Below are positions 12,101 through 24,100 of a stretch of 64,000 bases of DNA, one piece after another. The notes under the pieces are model-generated. The model was given only the letters and a program-made list of their open reading frames with translations. It made no database searches and was not told where the DNA came from. The stretch is taken from the NCBI GenBank assembly GCA_013396635.1, contig WBMW01003233.1, forward strand, positions 1,013,689 through 1,077,688, in the 5' to 3' direction. This DNA comes from Penelope pileata (taxonomy: Eukaryota; Chordata; Aves; Galliformes; Cracidae). The translations under genes and the position numbers were made by a program. The stretch's first letter is position 1. Each line of letters starts with the position of its first letter.

Positions 12101-15100
12101 GAAAAAAAATAGGAAAAGAAGTATTTGACAAGATAATACGTTATTTTGTTATTAGTGAACTGCTAGGTCCAGTTAGTGGTTGCTGTAAGAAAAAGAATTA
12201 TGGTAGTAATTTTGCTTCTGGCATTTATCATCAATGTGTGATCTATTTAGATGAAGTATTAAGATGAATCGCTAAGCGAATGGATTGAAACTGACAGCTA
12301 TAGAGTGTTCTGTCTTGATGGATGCCTTAACAGGCCTCCCAGGTTTCATAGCTGAGCTTCATTTGCCTATTTTCAAAGAACAGCAAGGAGGACGACAAGA
12401 AGTTGGTGTTCCTAGCCATTTTGTGTAATTTCTGGTAATGCATTCAAAACCCTTGTGCCTAACTGTAGGCTGTAGTAGAAATAAGCATTTGGGGTAGCTT
12501 TTATGTTAAAATGTAAGGGATTTAGTGAACATTACTGATTTTTTTTTCTTGTCAAATTACATCAACATTTTCTTAAAAATTAATATTTTTTCTTGTAGCT
12601 CTTTCAAAGAGATTACATTTCTGAGAGCAGTTGATGGGTTTTCATTTCACTAATTGATTTCAGACTTGTGATTTAACAAGGTTTTGGTTTTGGGTTCATC
12701 TCATGTGCCAGATTTTGGACCAGATTTGATTCAAGTTTTGTGTTAACACTTTCAGATTTTATGACTCCTTGGTTGTTTTTTTTTTTTTTTTTAAACTACA
12801 CTAAAACAAATAAATAGATAAAGCACTGCTACAGGTATTTCTGTGTTTAAAAAATATAGGCCTGTTGAAAATTACTTGAGAGTAGCAAACAGGAAAATCT
12901 GTGAATAATTCTGTTGGAGAAGCATGGTGTGGGTCTTAGGGACATGAAGGGTGATTTGATTCTTGTCCCCTGTTCCATTGCCATTCTTAATGAGGGCAGT
13001 TAATGTAAGACTCTTGTAACATGCTCTGTCCTGAGATTTGTGGTGCCGAAACTTACGCTTTCTCAAGTGTCTGCTATTTCATATTCTAAGGTGCCTACAA
13101 AGAGTCTGAATCCTTACGATAAAGCTGAATGGATCCGGTGGCTTATGGCCATGTTTTCTGGCTTCAGTTTTCAGCAGAAGTTATAGACTTTTTAAAATTC
13201 ATTTATTTTGTTGATTCTTTTGCCGGAGAGGACAACTCTGCTTTTGGGAAGAAAAAGGAAAACTTCCCTTATTTTCCAGATTGCTACTTTTTATAAGCTC
13301 TCTCCCCCTCCTTCTAAAAGGCAGGTGTTGATGACACTGATAGAGTTGCCAGCTACTCAAGATCTTTTGGCTAAGGTGTTGTCTTTTATTCTTTCGTAAT
13401 TCTTCTGTTGAGCATATACTTTTGTCTGTAATGCCTTGGATGTCTGAAGATAATGGAAAATGTAACCTGCTTCTTTGGAGACCCGCACAATCTTTAAAGC
13501 TGGTCCTTATGTTGTCACATCTTACTGAGGGGTAGTTTCTTTCTTCTTCCAGTGCCCTCTTCAGCAGTTCAGAAACTGCTAAAACCCTGAACTACCACAA
13601 ATCTTAACATTTCTGATACCATCTTACAAAAATCATAAAAATAATAAAAAGGCAGTACAATCTGTGGATGATAGAGAATCCATACAAGCCATCTAATCTA
13701 CAGTGATCGTTCATGAAGAAGTTACTGCAAAATTGGAGGAAAAAAGTAGCAATAAACACTGCTCAGGATTACTTGCTACGATAATCTTCTAGGAAAGTTG
13801 TTCTAGGTAAAAAATATTCTGTACTGACTTTTGAAATAAATTACCTTTTAAATATTTGGCTACAATAATAGCCAAATATTTTTTGGCTATAATAATGTGA
13901 TTAACAGGACATTTTTTCTCTTGTAATACTGGCATCTACATCGACTACTTTGCAATCAACTGCAGCTCAATTCTACAGTGCAAAAAAAGGCAAGCTATAC
14001 CATATGAAGTACTTCTAAAAGGTCTAATTGGCCTTTAGTCAAGGAATTAGATTTAGAGAATGGTCTATATTTAGCTTCTGCGTTTCTGAAGGCTTCGATG
14101 TGCTTAACTCTTGTTCAAATACTATTTGGGTAATAGTAGATGAACTTTTAACCAGCTGTGTGTCTGTGGCAGTTGAAATCATTCTGGATTGTCAGGTTAC
14201 CTTAAAATAAATAAATAAATGTCTTCCATCAGCTTCCTGAAACAGCACATTCTGTGGTCACGTAGGAGCTAATGCTGGCACAGAGGTGTTAGAAGCAAAC
14301 TCATGGGAAAAGAGGAAGAAACTTAACCAGGCTTAAATCAGCTTTTGCTGCTGTGGACAGCAAATACTCAAACAGTTGTAGTGTTAAGTAATCAACAGGC
14401 TGTTTGTGCAACATCAAGGTATTGCTAAATGCTGACACATGGCTTCCCATATCACTTTTTGTTTTAAAGTTCAAATGGTAGAGCTTTTGAACTTATGCCA
14501 CAAGACTTTTTCTTAACGTCTTGCGGTGTTTGTGGCCTATAGAAACACTTTGGTGTTTAAGGTTGAAAGTTTTTGGACAGAGGAGTTTTTAGCGTGTTAA
14601 ATGCATTAATACTTAGCAGAATGTAATTTGTAGTCTTTAGAAAGTTTACTTTAGATGTTAGTACAGCATAGCCCAGAATAATGTTTCAAGCAAGCAAGTG
14701 GAAGTGAAATGGCCACTTTGAAGTGCCTATGTGTTTTATACTGGTTAGAGAATAATAAGAGCTTCTGATTTTGGTGGTCTAAATTGTTAGGAGAACATTA
14801 GGGAGCTCTAGGGTTACTGATTTTCTTTCTTCTTCCTTGGAGGCTATTGAGATTGTCCAACTAAATGATGTTTAACCTACAGTGTTTCAGTTACTAGTTA
14901 TTATGGAAAAGAGAAGAAAACAACTGGAATGTGAAATGTACCTGCTGGCTCTGGGAGCAGAGAACATACTGCCTTTGATTCTGTAACACCTCCTGTTCCT
15001 TCTTTTTTGTACACTGCATTACATCTATCTACCAACGGGCAGCTCTGGCTACCAAAACTATATTTGGCTACAAGAGGCTCTGAAATGAGAAGACTGGGGT

Positions 15101-18100
15101 GCTGCATCTGAGCTGCCACTTCAAATGAAAGCAGCGTTCTTGCACCTCATTGGACTGCTATTTAAAAAAAACAAAAAAAAACAAAAAAACCCTAACCTTT
15201 GAAAATCAAAATTGGTGTCTGGCTGTCACAGTAAGAACCGGTCTCAGATGTTCACCAAGAAATGAAACAGTTGTGCACATCAATATACTTAAATATACTT
15301 TTCATAAGTATAATCAGGAATATTTTTCACTTGAATTGAAATTGGCAGCCACTAAAAAAGCTACCACAGCTTGATTTCTTCCTTAACTTGAACCATGACT
15401 GCAAACTAGTCTATAAACTTGTTTAGTATGTCCTGAGAACTATAATCTTGCTTGGAATGTACTAAGTTAGACTTTGATCACAGTAACAGTCGTTAACGTT
15501 GGCAAGAACTAAGTAGAGTCAAAGCACTCTGTTCTCAACTGCTGTAAAACTTGAACTTTCAAAGATCTCTGGCTCCCTGAGGGATTAGAATTTATTGTTA
15601 GAGCAGAAACATAAAGGAGCTTCCCTTTCGCTCCTGCCAAGAACGTGTGGGATTTATTTTTTTTAAATAGCTCATATTCCTCAGTGTTTCTTCTGAATAA
15701 TCCATACTCTTGTAAAGGAACATTTGCATCTCAGGAGTATATAAAATCAATTATACAGCTGCTTATAAGATGATTTCTGTCTATCTTAGCATTACAGGAC
15801 AAGCGTGTAATACCTTCTGTAAAGGCAGTGATGTTGCTTAAAAATGGTTAGGTATAGCGTTTCATTTTTTCATTTTTTTTTTAACAGCCTACACAGTAAA
15901 AAGTGGATTTAAAAAAAAAAAAAATAAAAAGAGCTTACTAAAATTTGTGAAAAGGTTTTGGAAGTTATATTTGGTTAGTTTTTGACTCATTGCGTTACCC
16001 TGTGTGGCTTTTTTGTCGATGTGTGAGACATAATGCATCAATTTGATTCCTATATTCTTCTGAGCAAATAACTAATAAAGTATTAACACAACATTCCTCT
16101 AAATTGCTATTCTGGATCTTATGGTTAACTGTAAAATCTGTACAAAGGAACTCTGCTTCTCAGGATGAAACAGAGCTATAGAGGATATTCCCACCCATAA
16201 AGTAGCTAGTGAATTCAAGTAACAAGTATATAAGAAATAAGTAATAAGTGAAAGCAACAAAATGTTTCTACAGTTTGCATCTCATATCTCTCCAATCCGT
16301 AATGCTGGTGCTGTTCTTGCACTATGTTTGTGAGAGAGTCAGTAGCAGGTTCTTGGCATGTTTGCTCACTGGCACTTCAGCAGGCTGATCATGACAGTGG
16401 TGGCTGAGTTCATGCTCGAGCTTTTTTCCTCAGGCAGCAGAGAAGCTGCTTTGGCTCTCTTTTTATCCAGCCACTAATTTGGGGGGAAAAAGTCTGAAGG
16501 CACTTGCCATCTTTAAGAGAGTTACCACTTTGCTTATGGGGCTGGAGCTAGTTGGTAGGCTAAAATTACTCAGACAACTGATGTTGCATCAACCTGCTTT
16601 CCTCAGGGGAGGAAACTAAAAATATGTAGTTGGGTGTGCAACAATGCTGTTCAATTTCTTTTAAGAAATATCTTGCAGAGGAAAAGCTATTTGAAAAAGC
16701 TAGTTAATTTGGATTTTGCAGAGCTCCCCAACATTCAAATTTTTTTTTGTAATTCCACTAATTTTTGATCACAGAAGTCACCATTGTGATAATCTAGCTT
16801 GACTTGTGCCTATCATAGGCCATAGAACTTTAAATTTAGGTCTTGAGAGACAGGCAAATTATCACTAAATTTGGAAAGGCTTTTTGGGTGCTCTGATCTC
16901 AGCATTTTTTCTTATCTTTAAGCTATGTCTTTAGGCATACATCTGGATACGTAATACTCTCTGAATACTATCCAGTCTTAATCCTTTATTGAATTGGCAT
17001 AAGGAATACTGTAAGAATGTTCTCTTTATCAGCTGCAGAAACACTAATTAAACACGGTGTAGGAGCTGTTCAGGCAGCAAGTGTAGTCCAATTCAGTTTG
17101 AAAAGTAGTCGCACTTTCCATGCGTATTAACGCTGATAATTGTAATGTTGACAAAACCAGTAGATCAGTGAGTAGTGAACCTTGTGAACCTTGATTTCCT
17201 GAGAATTTGCATATTGTGCAGGAATGTATTGTATGTAATGCAGCTTTATTTAGGAAAAAGGCTTTTCCTGCATTTGAAGTATCCATAATGTCTCCTACTT
17301 GTGTGAATTCTGTGGTGTGCTGTTGGAGATGAGCTCATGATGCAGCGTCTGCTTCCTCTGTCAGGCTTCTCCTCCATGTTCTGGCTCTTTATCTTCTTGA
17401 AAAAGCTGGAAGGAAATTATCATCCCTCAAGACTTTACCCCTGCCACCACAACAGGCTTAAAAAGCTATGAAAAAGGTGAAGGAAGGAAGAGAAGGAGGA
17501 TCTTTTCAGACCTTGTAATGTTTAGATTTAATATGGATGTGAAAAAATACTGAGACCAATGGCTTTGAAGGAAGAAAAACATGCATTACGCTTTGTATTG
17601 CAATATAGGTTCTTTAAAATATTGTGATTAATCTGATCATGAGCATTTACTGTAGGCAAAGAAGGCCTCAAAAGGTGGTGAAAAAATGATAAATACGAAG
17701 CTAAGATTATATTCAGAAGTGGTATCCTTCAAGATAACTCTTATGTTGCCCATTTGGCTGGAAAAGCTGCGCTTTTTAGTGTCATCTCAACGTTCCTCTA
17801 ACAGTAGGCCTAACAAGTCTTACTGTGCATGTACTGCGTAACAAGGCTACTGGCAGTTTGTTGGGAGGAGTTGTTGTGCGCTCATGGATCGACTCAATTG
17901 GGCATATGCAGAACATGTGGCAGGGCCCTCTGATCCCAGGGTTATGCATATGACTAATTCTGGAAACAAAGACCAGGACTAACAGTGTTTTATCTCCTCC
18001 TAAAAGTTTGGAAACTTTTAGAACTAAGTTTCCAGTGGTGATGATATGCAGTCAAACCTCCTTTGATCTCTGTCCCAGCTCAACTAGCGTTTGTTCCTGC

Positions 18101-21100
18101 ACAGTGGTACAACCCTGAAACAAAGGAAAGAAGAAAGCCCCAGTCACAGCGTCGTTTATCAGTTGATAGACAAGGAGACCTCCTTAGAGGCTGAGAGAGG
18201 AAGATGGCACGGGCTTTCCAATACGAGGTTGTGCCCTGAACTTGAACTTCCAGACAGATCAGTTTTTGTAACCACTAGAAAACTCAATAATAAGTATTTC
18301 TATTTGGAAAGAAAAGGTTATGCAGTGGCAAATGCCACTTGGTCCTGTCAGATCTTCAATGAATTACATGTGAGCTGAGGTGACTGTTAGGTGGCTCTTT
18401 CTGGAGCCTGACAGATCTGGGCATGAGCTGGGTCCTGAGCTACTCAGCACTACCAAACTGGTGCCCTTTTAGACATGCACAGCGGCACAGCTCTTGGTGC
18501 CCGTGGGAACTTCACAGCATGTGTTTCCTTGAGATCTTAGGTTTAAATGGCTCTAGGCTTTAATAGCAGCTCTACATAGGAATAAGTTTTGGATTGGGGC
18601 AGAAGAATTGCCTGAACCTTCTTTTTGGACCTAATCCATGAAAACTTTTAACTTTTTAATAATGTATTTTTGCCTTACAGGCTATTTACAGGCTAACTTA
18701 ATGTGCTTACTGGTTTAACTGACAATAAAATTTAATTCTATTTCAGGCTTTTTCTTTTACCACTTCAAATACTTGAACTGTTAGAATTTTCAGCACCAAA
18801 GTATGCTCCTGTGATCTTTTCACCTTGCGAAGTTAAATTTTTTCTCTGCAGCTTGCTAGCTGTTAATGAGTCTTGTCAGAATAGTGTTTAAAGTTTTCCA
18901 CATTTTAAATTAAATGTGACATATACTACTTTGTATCCTTTATTTGGTGATGTATATTGAGCATTAATTTAATACTAATATTGACAAGTATTTCAGTTGT
19001 AATTTATATTTTTAATATTCAGTTGCAAACAACTTCAGCTGACAACAGCTTATTTTGTGCTTATTATTAAAGCAGGGAATGGAATTTTATGGCCATTACA
19101 GCCTTGTTAATTAGATAGAATCCAGTATTAACTTTGCTTTGCCAGAATTCCTATTTACTATCTGTTGAAATTTCACTCTTGCAATGCAGAAGTACATTTT
19201 CAGTGGAGAGAGAGTTTCTCTTTGATCTCACAAGGGTACTCACTATTATGGGAAATAAATGTTAAAAAAAAAAAATGAATGAATAGGGACGTAGAGGTAA
19301 TAAGCTATTATTAACTGCATTCTAAGTTATACATCGCTTTTGAGAGCCTCAGGCCTTTTTGGGTATGATTAGGCAAGGGATGTTTTTAATACATTCTCAT
19401 TATTTTAACAATATTAGCTGGAAAACAACAACAAAATAGCATTATCATTAAGAATGGTGGAAGTGAAGAATTATGGTGAATGTGTTGACAAAGTCAAAAA
19501 GACTTTATAAAAACATCTTTGAAAATTTTGGTCATCTCTGAACTACTAAACAAATATTTAAATTTGGTATTCTTCAACTCTTATTAATGGTCTCATAGTA
19601 ATTACACTAGGAGTATTAAAATATATTCTTTTTGTAGAAAAAATCAGCATCAAAGCCAGGGTAAGTTCTTTAACAGTTCTTCATTTCTATTTCTTTCTTT
19701 TCTAAGTAAGCAATTAATATATTGCAGTTGCCAGGAAGACTGACAACCTTGTCTATTTTGATAGCAGAAGCTTATCAAATGGTAAAACATAATCTGGTGC
19801 ACGTTGTCTTTTATCATAAACTTCTGGTCGGCATCACTCTTAAATTTCTGCTCCTCTGTGTGCTTTGATCTTACAGGGCCCTCTCTACACTGTTAACTGG
19901 GTCTGTCAACTGGGAGGTCTTCTAGGAGCTGTGTTTTATCAGTCGTATCAGTTATCTTTTGCAGTTTTCTTAGGCAAGCTGAGCGTAAATTGTTCTAAAG
20001 CCATCTGATATATTATCTAAATGTAAAAGGTTTAATTTCAAATTCTTGACGTGAAGTCAGTTAAAAGAACAAACATAGTAAAGGAGTTTAATGGCTGTTA
20101 TACTTAATCTCTTAAGTTTCTCTCTTAAAAGTATGGTCAAAGCTAAATTCCTCTTTCTTATAGTTACAATTTGGGTTTGAGAATTCATAGTTTTGTCTTC
20201 CCTTATCCTCAGTGCTGCTGAGATTCAGAATGCTTGAAAATCATAATTAAAAAAAAAGTGCAGAAAACTTGATTCCATGGAGAGGCTATGAGAATTGATA
20301 ATGCTTCTTGCTTATCTCTGAGCCCTAAAGTTCATTGTCCTAGTCTTGATAGGGAAAAGGGGAAAAAAAAAAGNNNNNNNNNNNNNNNNNNNNNNNNNNN
20401 NNNNNNNNNNNNNNNNNNNNNNNNNNNNNNNNNNNNNNNNNNNNNNNNNNNNNNNNNNNNNNNNNNNNNNNNNNNNNNNNNNNNNNNNNNNNNNNNNNNN
20501 NNNNNNNNNNNNNNNNNNNNNNNNNNNNNNNNNNNNNNNNNNNNNNNNNNNNNNNNNNNNNNNNNNNNNNNNNNNNNNNNNNNNNNNNNNNNNNNNNNNN
20601 NNNNNNNNNNNNNNNNNNNNNNNNNNNNNNNNNNNNNNNNNNNNNNNNNNNNNNNNNNNNNNNNNNNNNNNNNNNNNNNNNNNNNNNNNNNNNNNNNNNN
20701 NNNNTCTGGAGAGAAAAAGAAAAAAAAAAAAAAAATAAGGGGGGGGGGGGGGGGGGACAAGGAAGAAGGTGAAATGCTTCAAAAATGGTGGAAATAAAGT
20801 AAATGGTTCTTGCTGGTGCTTATACTTTGATTAAAAAGAATGAAAATCCATTTTTCAGAGAAACCTACTTGTTCAATTTCTGAAGTCTACTAGAATTGTT
20901 CTGCTGAGTACTTAATGTTGGACATATCTTAGACAATGATAGTTGCTATTGTGCTTGCATAACTTAGAATCATAGAATGGCCTGGGTTGGAAGCAACCCC
21001 AAAGATCATGAAGTTCCAGGCTCCCTGCCACAGGCAGGGCTTCCAAGCTCCAGATCTAGTATTAGATCAGGTTGCCCAGGGCCCCATCTGACCTGGCCTT

Positions 21101-24100
21101 GAGCACCTCCAGGGACAGGGCATCCACAACCTCTCTGGGCAGCCCGCTCCACATCTCTGCTGTACTGGGGGCCCCAGACCTGGACACAGTACTCCAGATG
21201 GGGCCTCATGAGGGCAGAGTAGAGAGGGACAGACACCTCCCTGTCCCTGCTGGCCACTCCTCTTTTGATGGAGCCCATGATACCATTGGCCTTCCAAGCT
21301 GCAAGAGCACACTGCTGGCTCATGTTCAGTTTTTCATTCACCAGGACCCCCAGGTCCTTCTCAGCAGGGCTACTCTTAAGGATTTCTTCTCCCAGTCTGT
21401 ATATGTACCTGGGATTACTCCAACTCAAGTGCAGAACCTTGCATTTTGCTGTGTTGAACCTCATTATGTTCACATGGGTCTACCTTTTGAGTTTGAGGTC
21501 CTTCTGGATGGCATCCCTTCCTTCTATTGCATCAACTTCACCACTCAGCTTGGTGTCATCCACAAGCCTGCTGAGGATGCACTCAATTATATCATCGATG
21601 TCATTGATAAAGGTGTTGAAGAGCACCAGTCCCAAGACAGACCCCTGGGGGACACCACTCATTACTGACCTCAAATGCATTCATGAGCAGTTGATGTGTC
21701 TCAGTGCAGCCAAGTGGGCTGTCATCAAGAAGTATGTTTTCTTTTGGGGCTGTGCAGGGATTGATTGTAAGACCTGCAATGTTAAAGCATTTGTATCAGT
21801 GACATGGAGGGCAACATAAAAATAAGAGTTAAAATCTACTGACAGTGTAAAAATCAAAAGATAGTAAGTTTAAGGGTGAGCACAAGACATCACATGGCAG
21901 AGTATTTTTCTAAGGCTAAATAAATCTGTGTAATTACAGCAAAAGATTAAGTTGAGGGATTCTCCGACAGACTCAAGATACCACTGAGGATTTTTATATG
22001 AGCTGAGAGGAGAAAGTAATGATGAAAATAAGCTAGTGGTGAGCTCCTGATTTGACATCGTGGCCAGAAGGACTAATGTAGATCTTTGTTCCATATTCAT
22101 ATCCTCATTGAGCAGGAGTAGAAAAGCAGCCCATTTCATTTAAGACTAATGTATTTAGTAAACTGTATGAAAACATTACTGTTTCTGTAGCTGTGCAGCT
22201 GATTGTTTGAAATTTTGGCTTTTTCAGATTTATTTTGGTAGTCAATAAATTGTTAAGCTTGAATGAATGCTTTTATTTTGTGAATATATTCTGATCTAAA
22301 CAAAACCTATTGGTCCTGTGGCCTGTGTGGGACAGAAGATCAAAACTAAATCATCACAATGGTCCTTTCTGATCTTAATATAATTACTGTAACTTTGTCA
22401 GTTGCAGCTGAGAGTCATTTTTAATACTTCTGTGGTCTTTCTTCTAATAGTAACAATTTGAATGGTTTAACATAGTCCTACTGCTTCCACGGATACTAAA
22501 GGGATCCTGAGTGTTAATGGCAATACTGCCACTGGCCTGCTATTTTAGAAGAATAGGTGAAAAGCTTAGGAAGTTGCATACCTCACCACGGTAAGCTTCC
22601 CTTTTCCTTTGCTTTCCTTTTATGTTAGACATGGAACAGTAAAGAAACTCTGGGCTCCGTCCAGACTAGTTAACTCTATTCATTTTAAATTCCCAAGTAG
22701 CATGATGTAGCTTTCCCAAATTACCAAAGAATTGTTACGTTTTATGTAGCTGTAGACAACTGTGATAACTCTTGCTGGTCCCAACTGTTCCTTCCAAGGG
22801 AAGTTACTTCAATCCCCTTTCTCCTTGCTTTCCAACAATCTGTCTTTTGAATGAGTCAGTTAACTTATGTTCTTATTACAAAGTTCACTGGGTGTGAATA
22901 ACCTCTAGCTTATCTAGTGAGAAACGTCAGATTTAGACCATGTCCTTGCTTATTTTCAATGTTCTTTTGTCATCTCATTCTTACCTGTGTAGAATCAACC
23001 AGTTAAAGGACAGTATAATAAATAGTGGACACCTTTGCAGTTGCCTTTTTAGGTATGTTACTTCAAGTTTAAGTGAGCTAAGTATGTTCTTTTCTAATGT
23101 TTATGTAGTCGTCATCGTCCTCGCTGTCTTCACCACCATCCTCATCGCAGCCTCAGGTTAGCCACAGCAGAACGAAGGCTTCACCATTGTGTCAGTCTGC
23201 ATCCCTCTCCTGGGCTAAACGTAATCATGTAGGTCCTGCAAAAGCTACCAGTCCGTCAATCCGTCTTCGTCGTTGGCGGCCCTTGATACGCCTTCCATCT
23301 GTTGGGCTTCATTCTGTTGTAAGTGTAGTCCATCTTCAGTCTTTTCTTACTCCAACACAAATGGCATTCTGCCATGTAACTTCAGTCTTCAAGGCATCAT
23401 ATTTTAATTTTTTTTGTTGGGGTCCTTCTTAGCCATTCTTAGGATTTTGTTCTTCCTTTTTCTTTCTTTCCCCCATGTTGGACAGCAAGAGTACATCACT
23501 CCATGCTTTGCTGTCCAAGTATTTTTGATTCAGGACATATGCCAAATCATTTTTGAAGCATAGATGAAGCTTGCCCTTCATGAAGTGGCTTTTCTTTTTC
23601 TTTTTTTTTTTTTTTCCATTGTTGTCCACAGACTCCACATCCAGCCTCTTCTTTTCACCTCATCTTCGTCATCTTTCATTTGGATTTGCTTGACCAAGGG
23701 ACTTCTCATTACTTGTCAAATGATATTATTTCTTCTGTGTTTGAGACCTGGTTTATGTTCCCATATCCTAAACCTAGTCTCCTTTTCTTTTATTCTAAGT
23801 CTTGCTTAACGGTCCTTACGTGTTTCAATACGATGAAGTGTTTCTTGTAATTCTAAGGGACTCATGTACTTTGTCACTTGGCATCTGTTTCTTTATCCAG
23901 TTTCTAGACAGACCTTCTAGTTGAAGGTGAAGATATTCTAATAAATAAAAACTTGTTATCAAATATACTAAAACCTTTTTTGGTTGTTTTTTCCTTATAT
24001 GATTTTTTTTTTCTTATTCACTCACAGGGCACAAGTGTATCTTCGAAATGTAGGAAAAATTACATGCACAAAATAGTCAGTACTTCTAAACAGTGCTATG

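Noticed and set aside
20288..20797. Open frames spanning the N-gap
   Set aside because: They exist only because N codons are not stops.
21072..21819. 198- and 184-codon + strand frames
   Set aside because: They are the reverse complement of the CR1 reverse transcriptase on the - strand.
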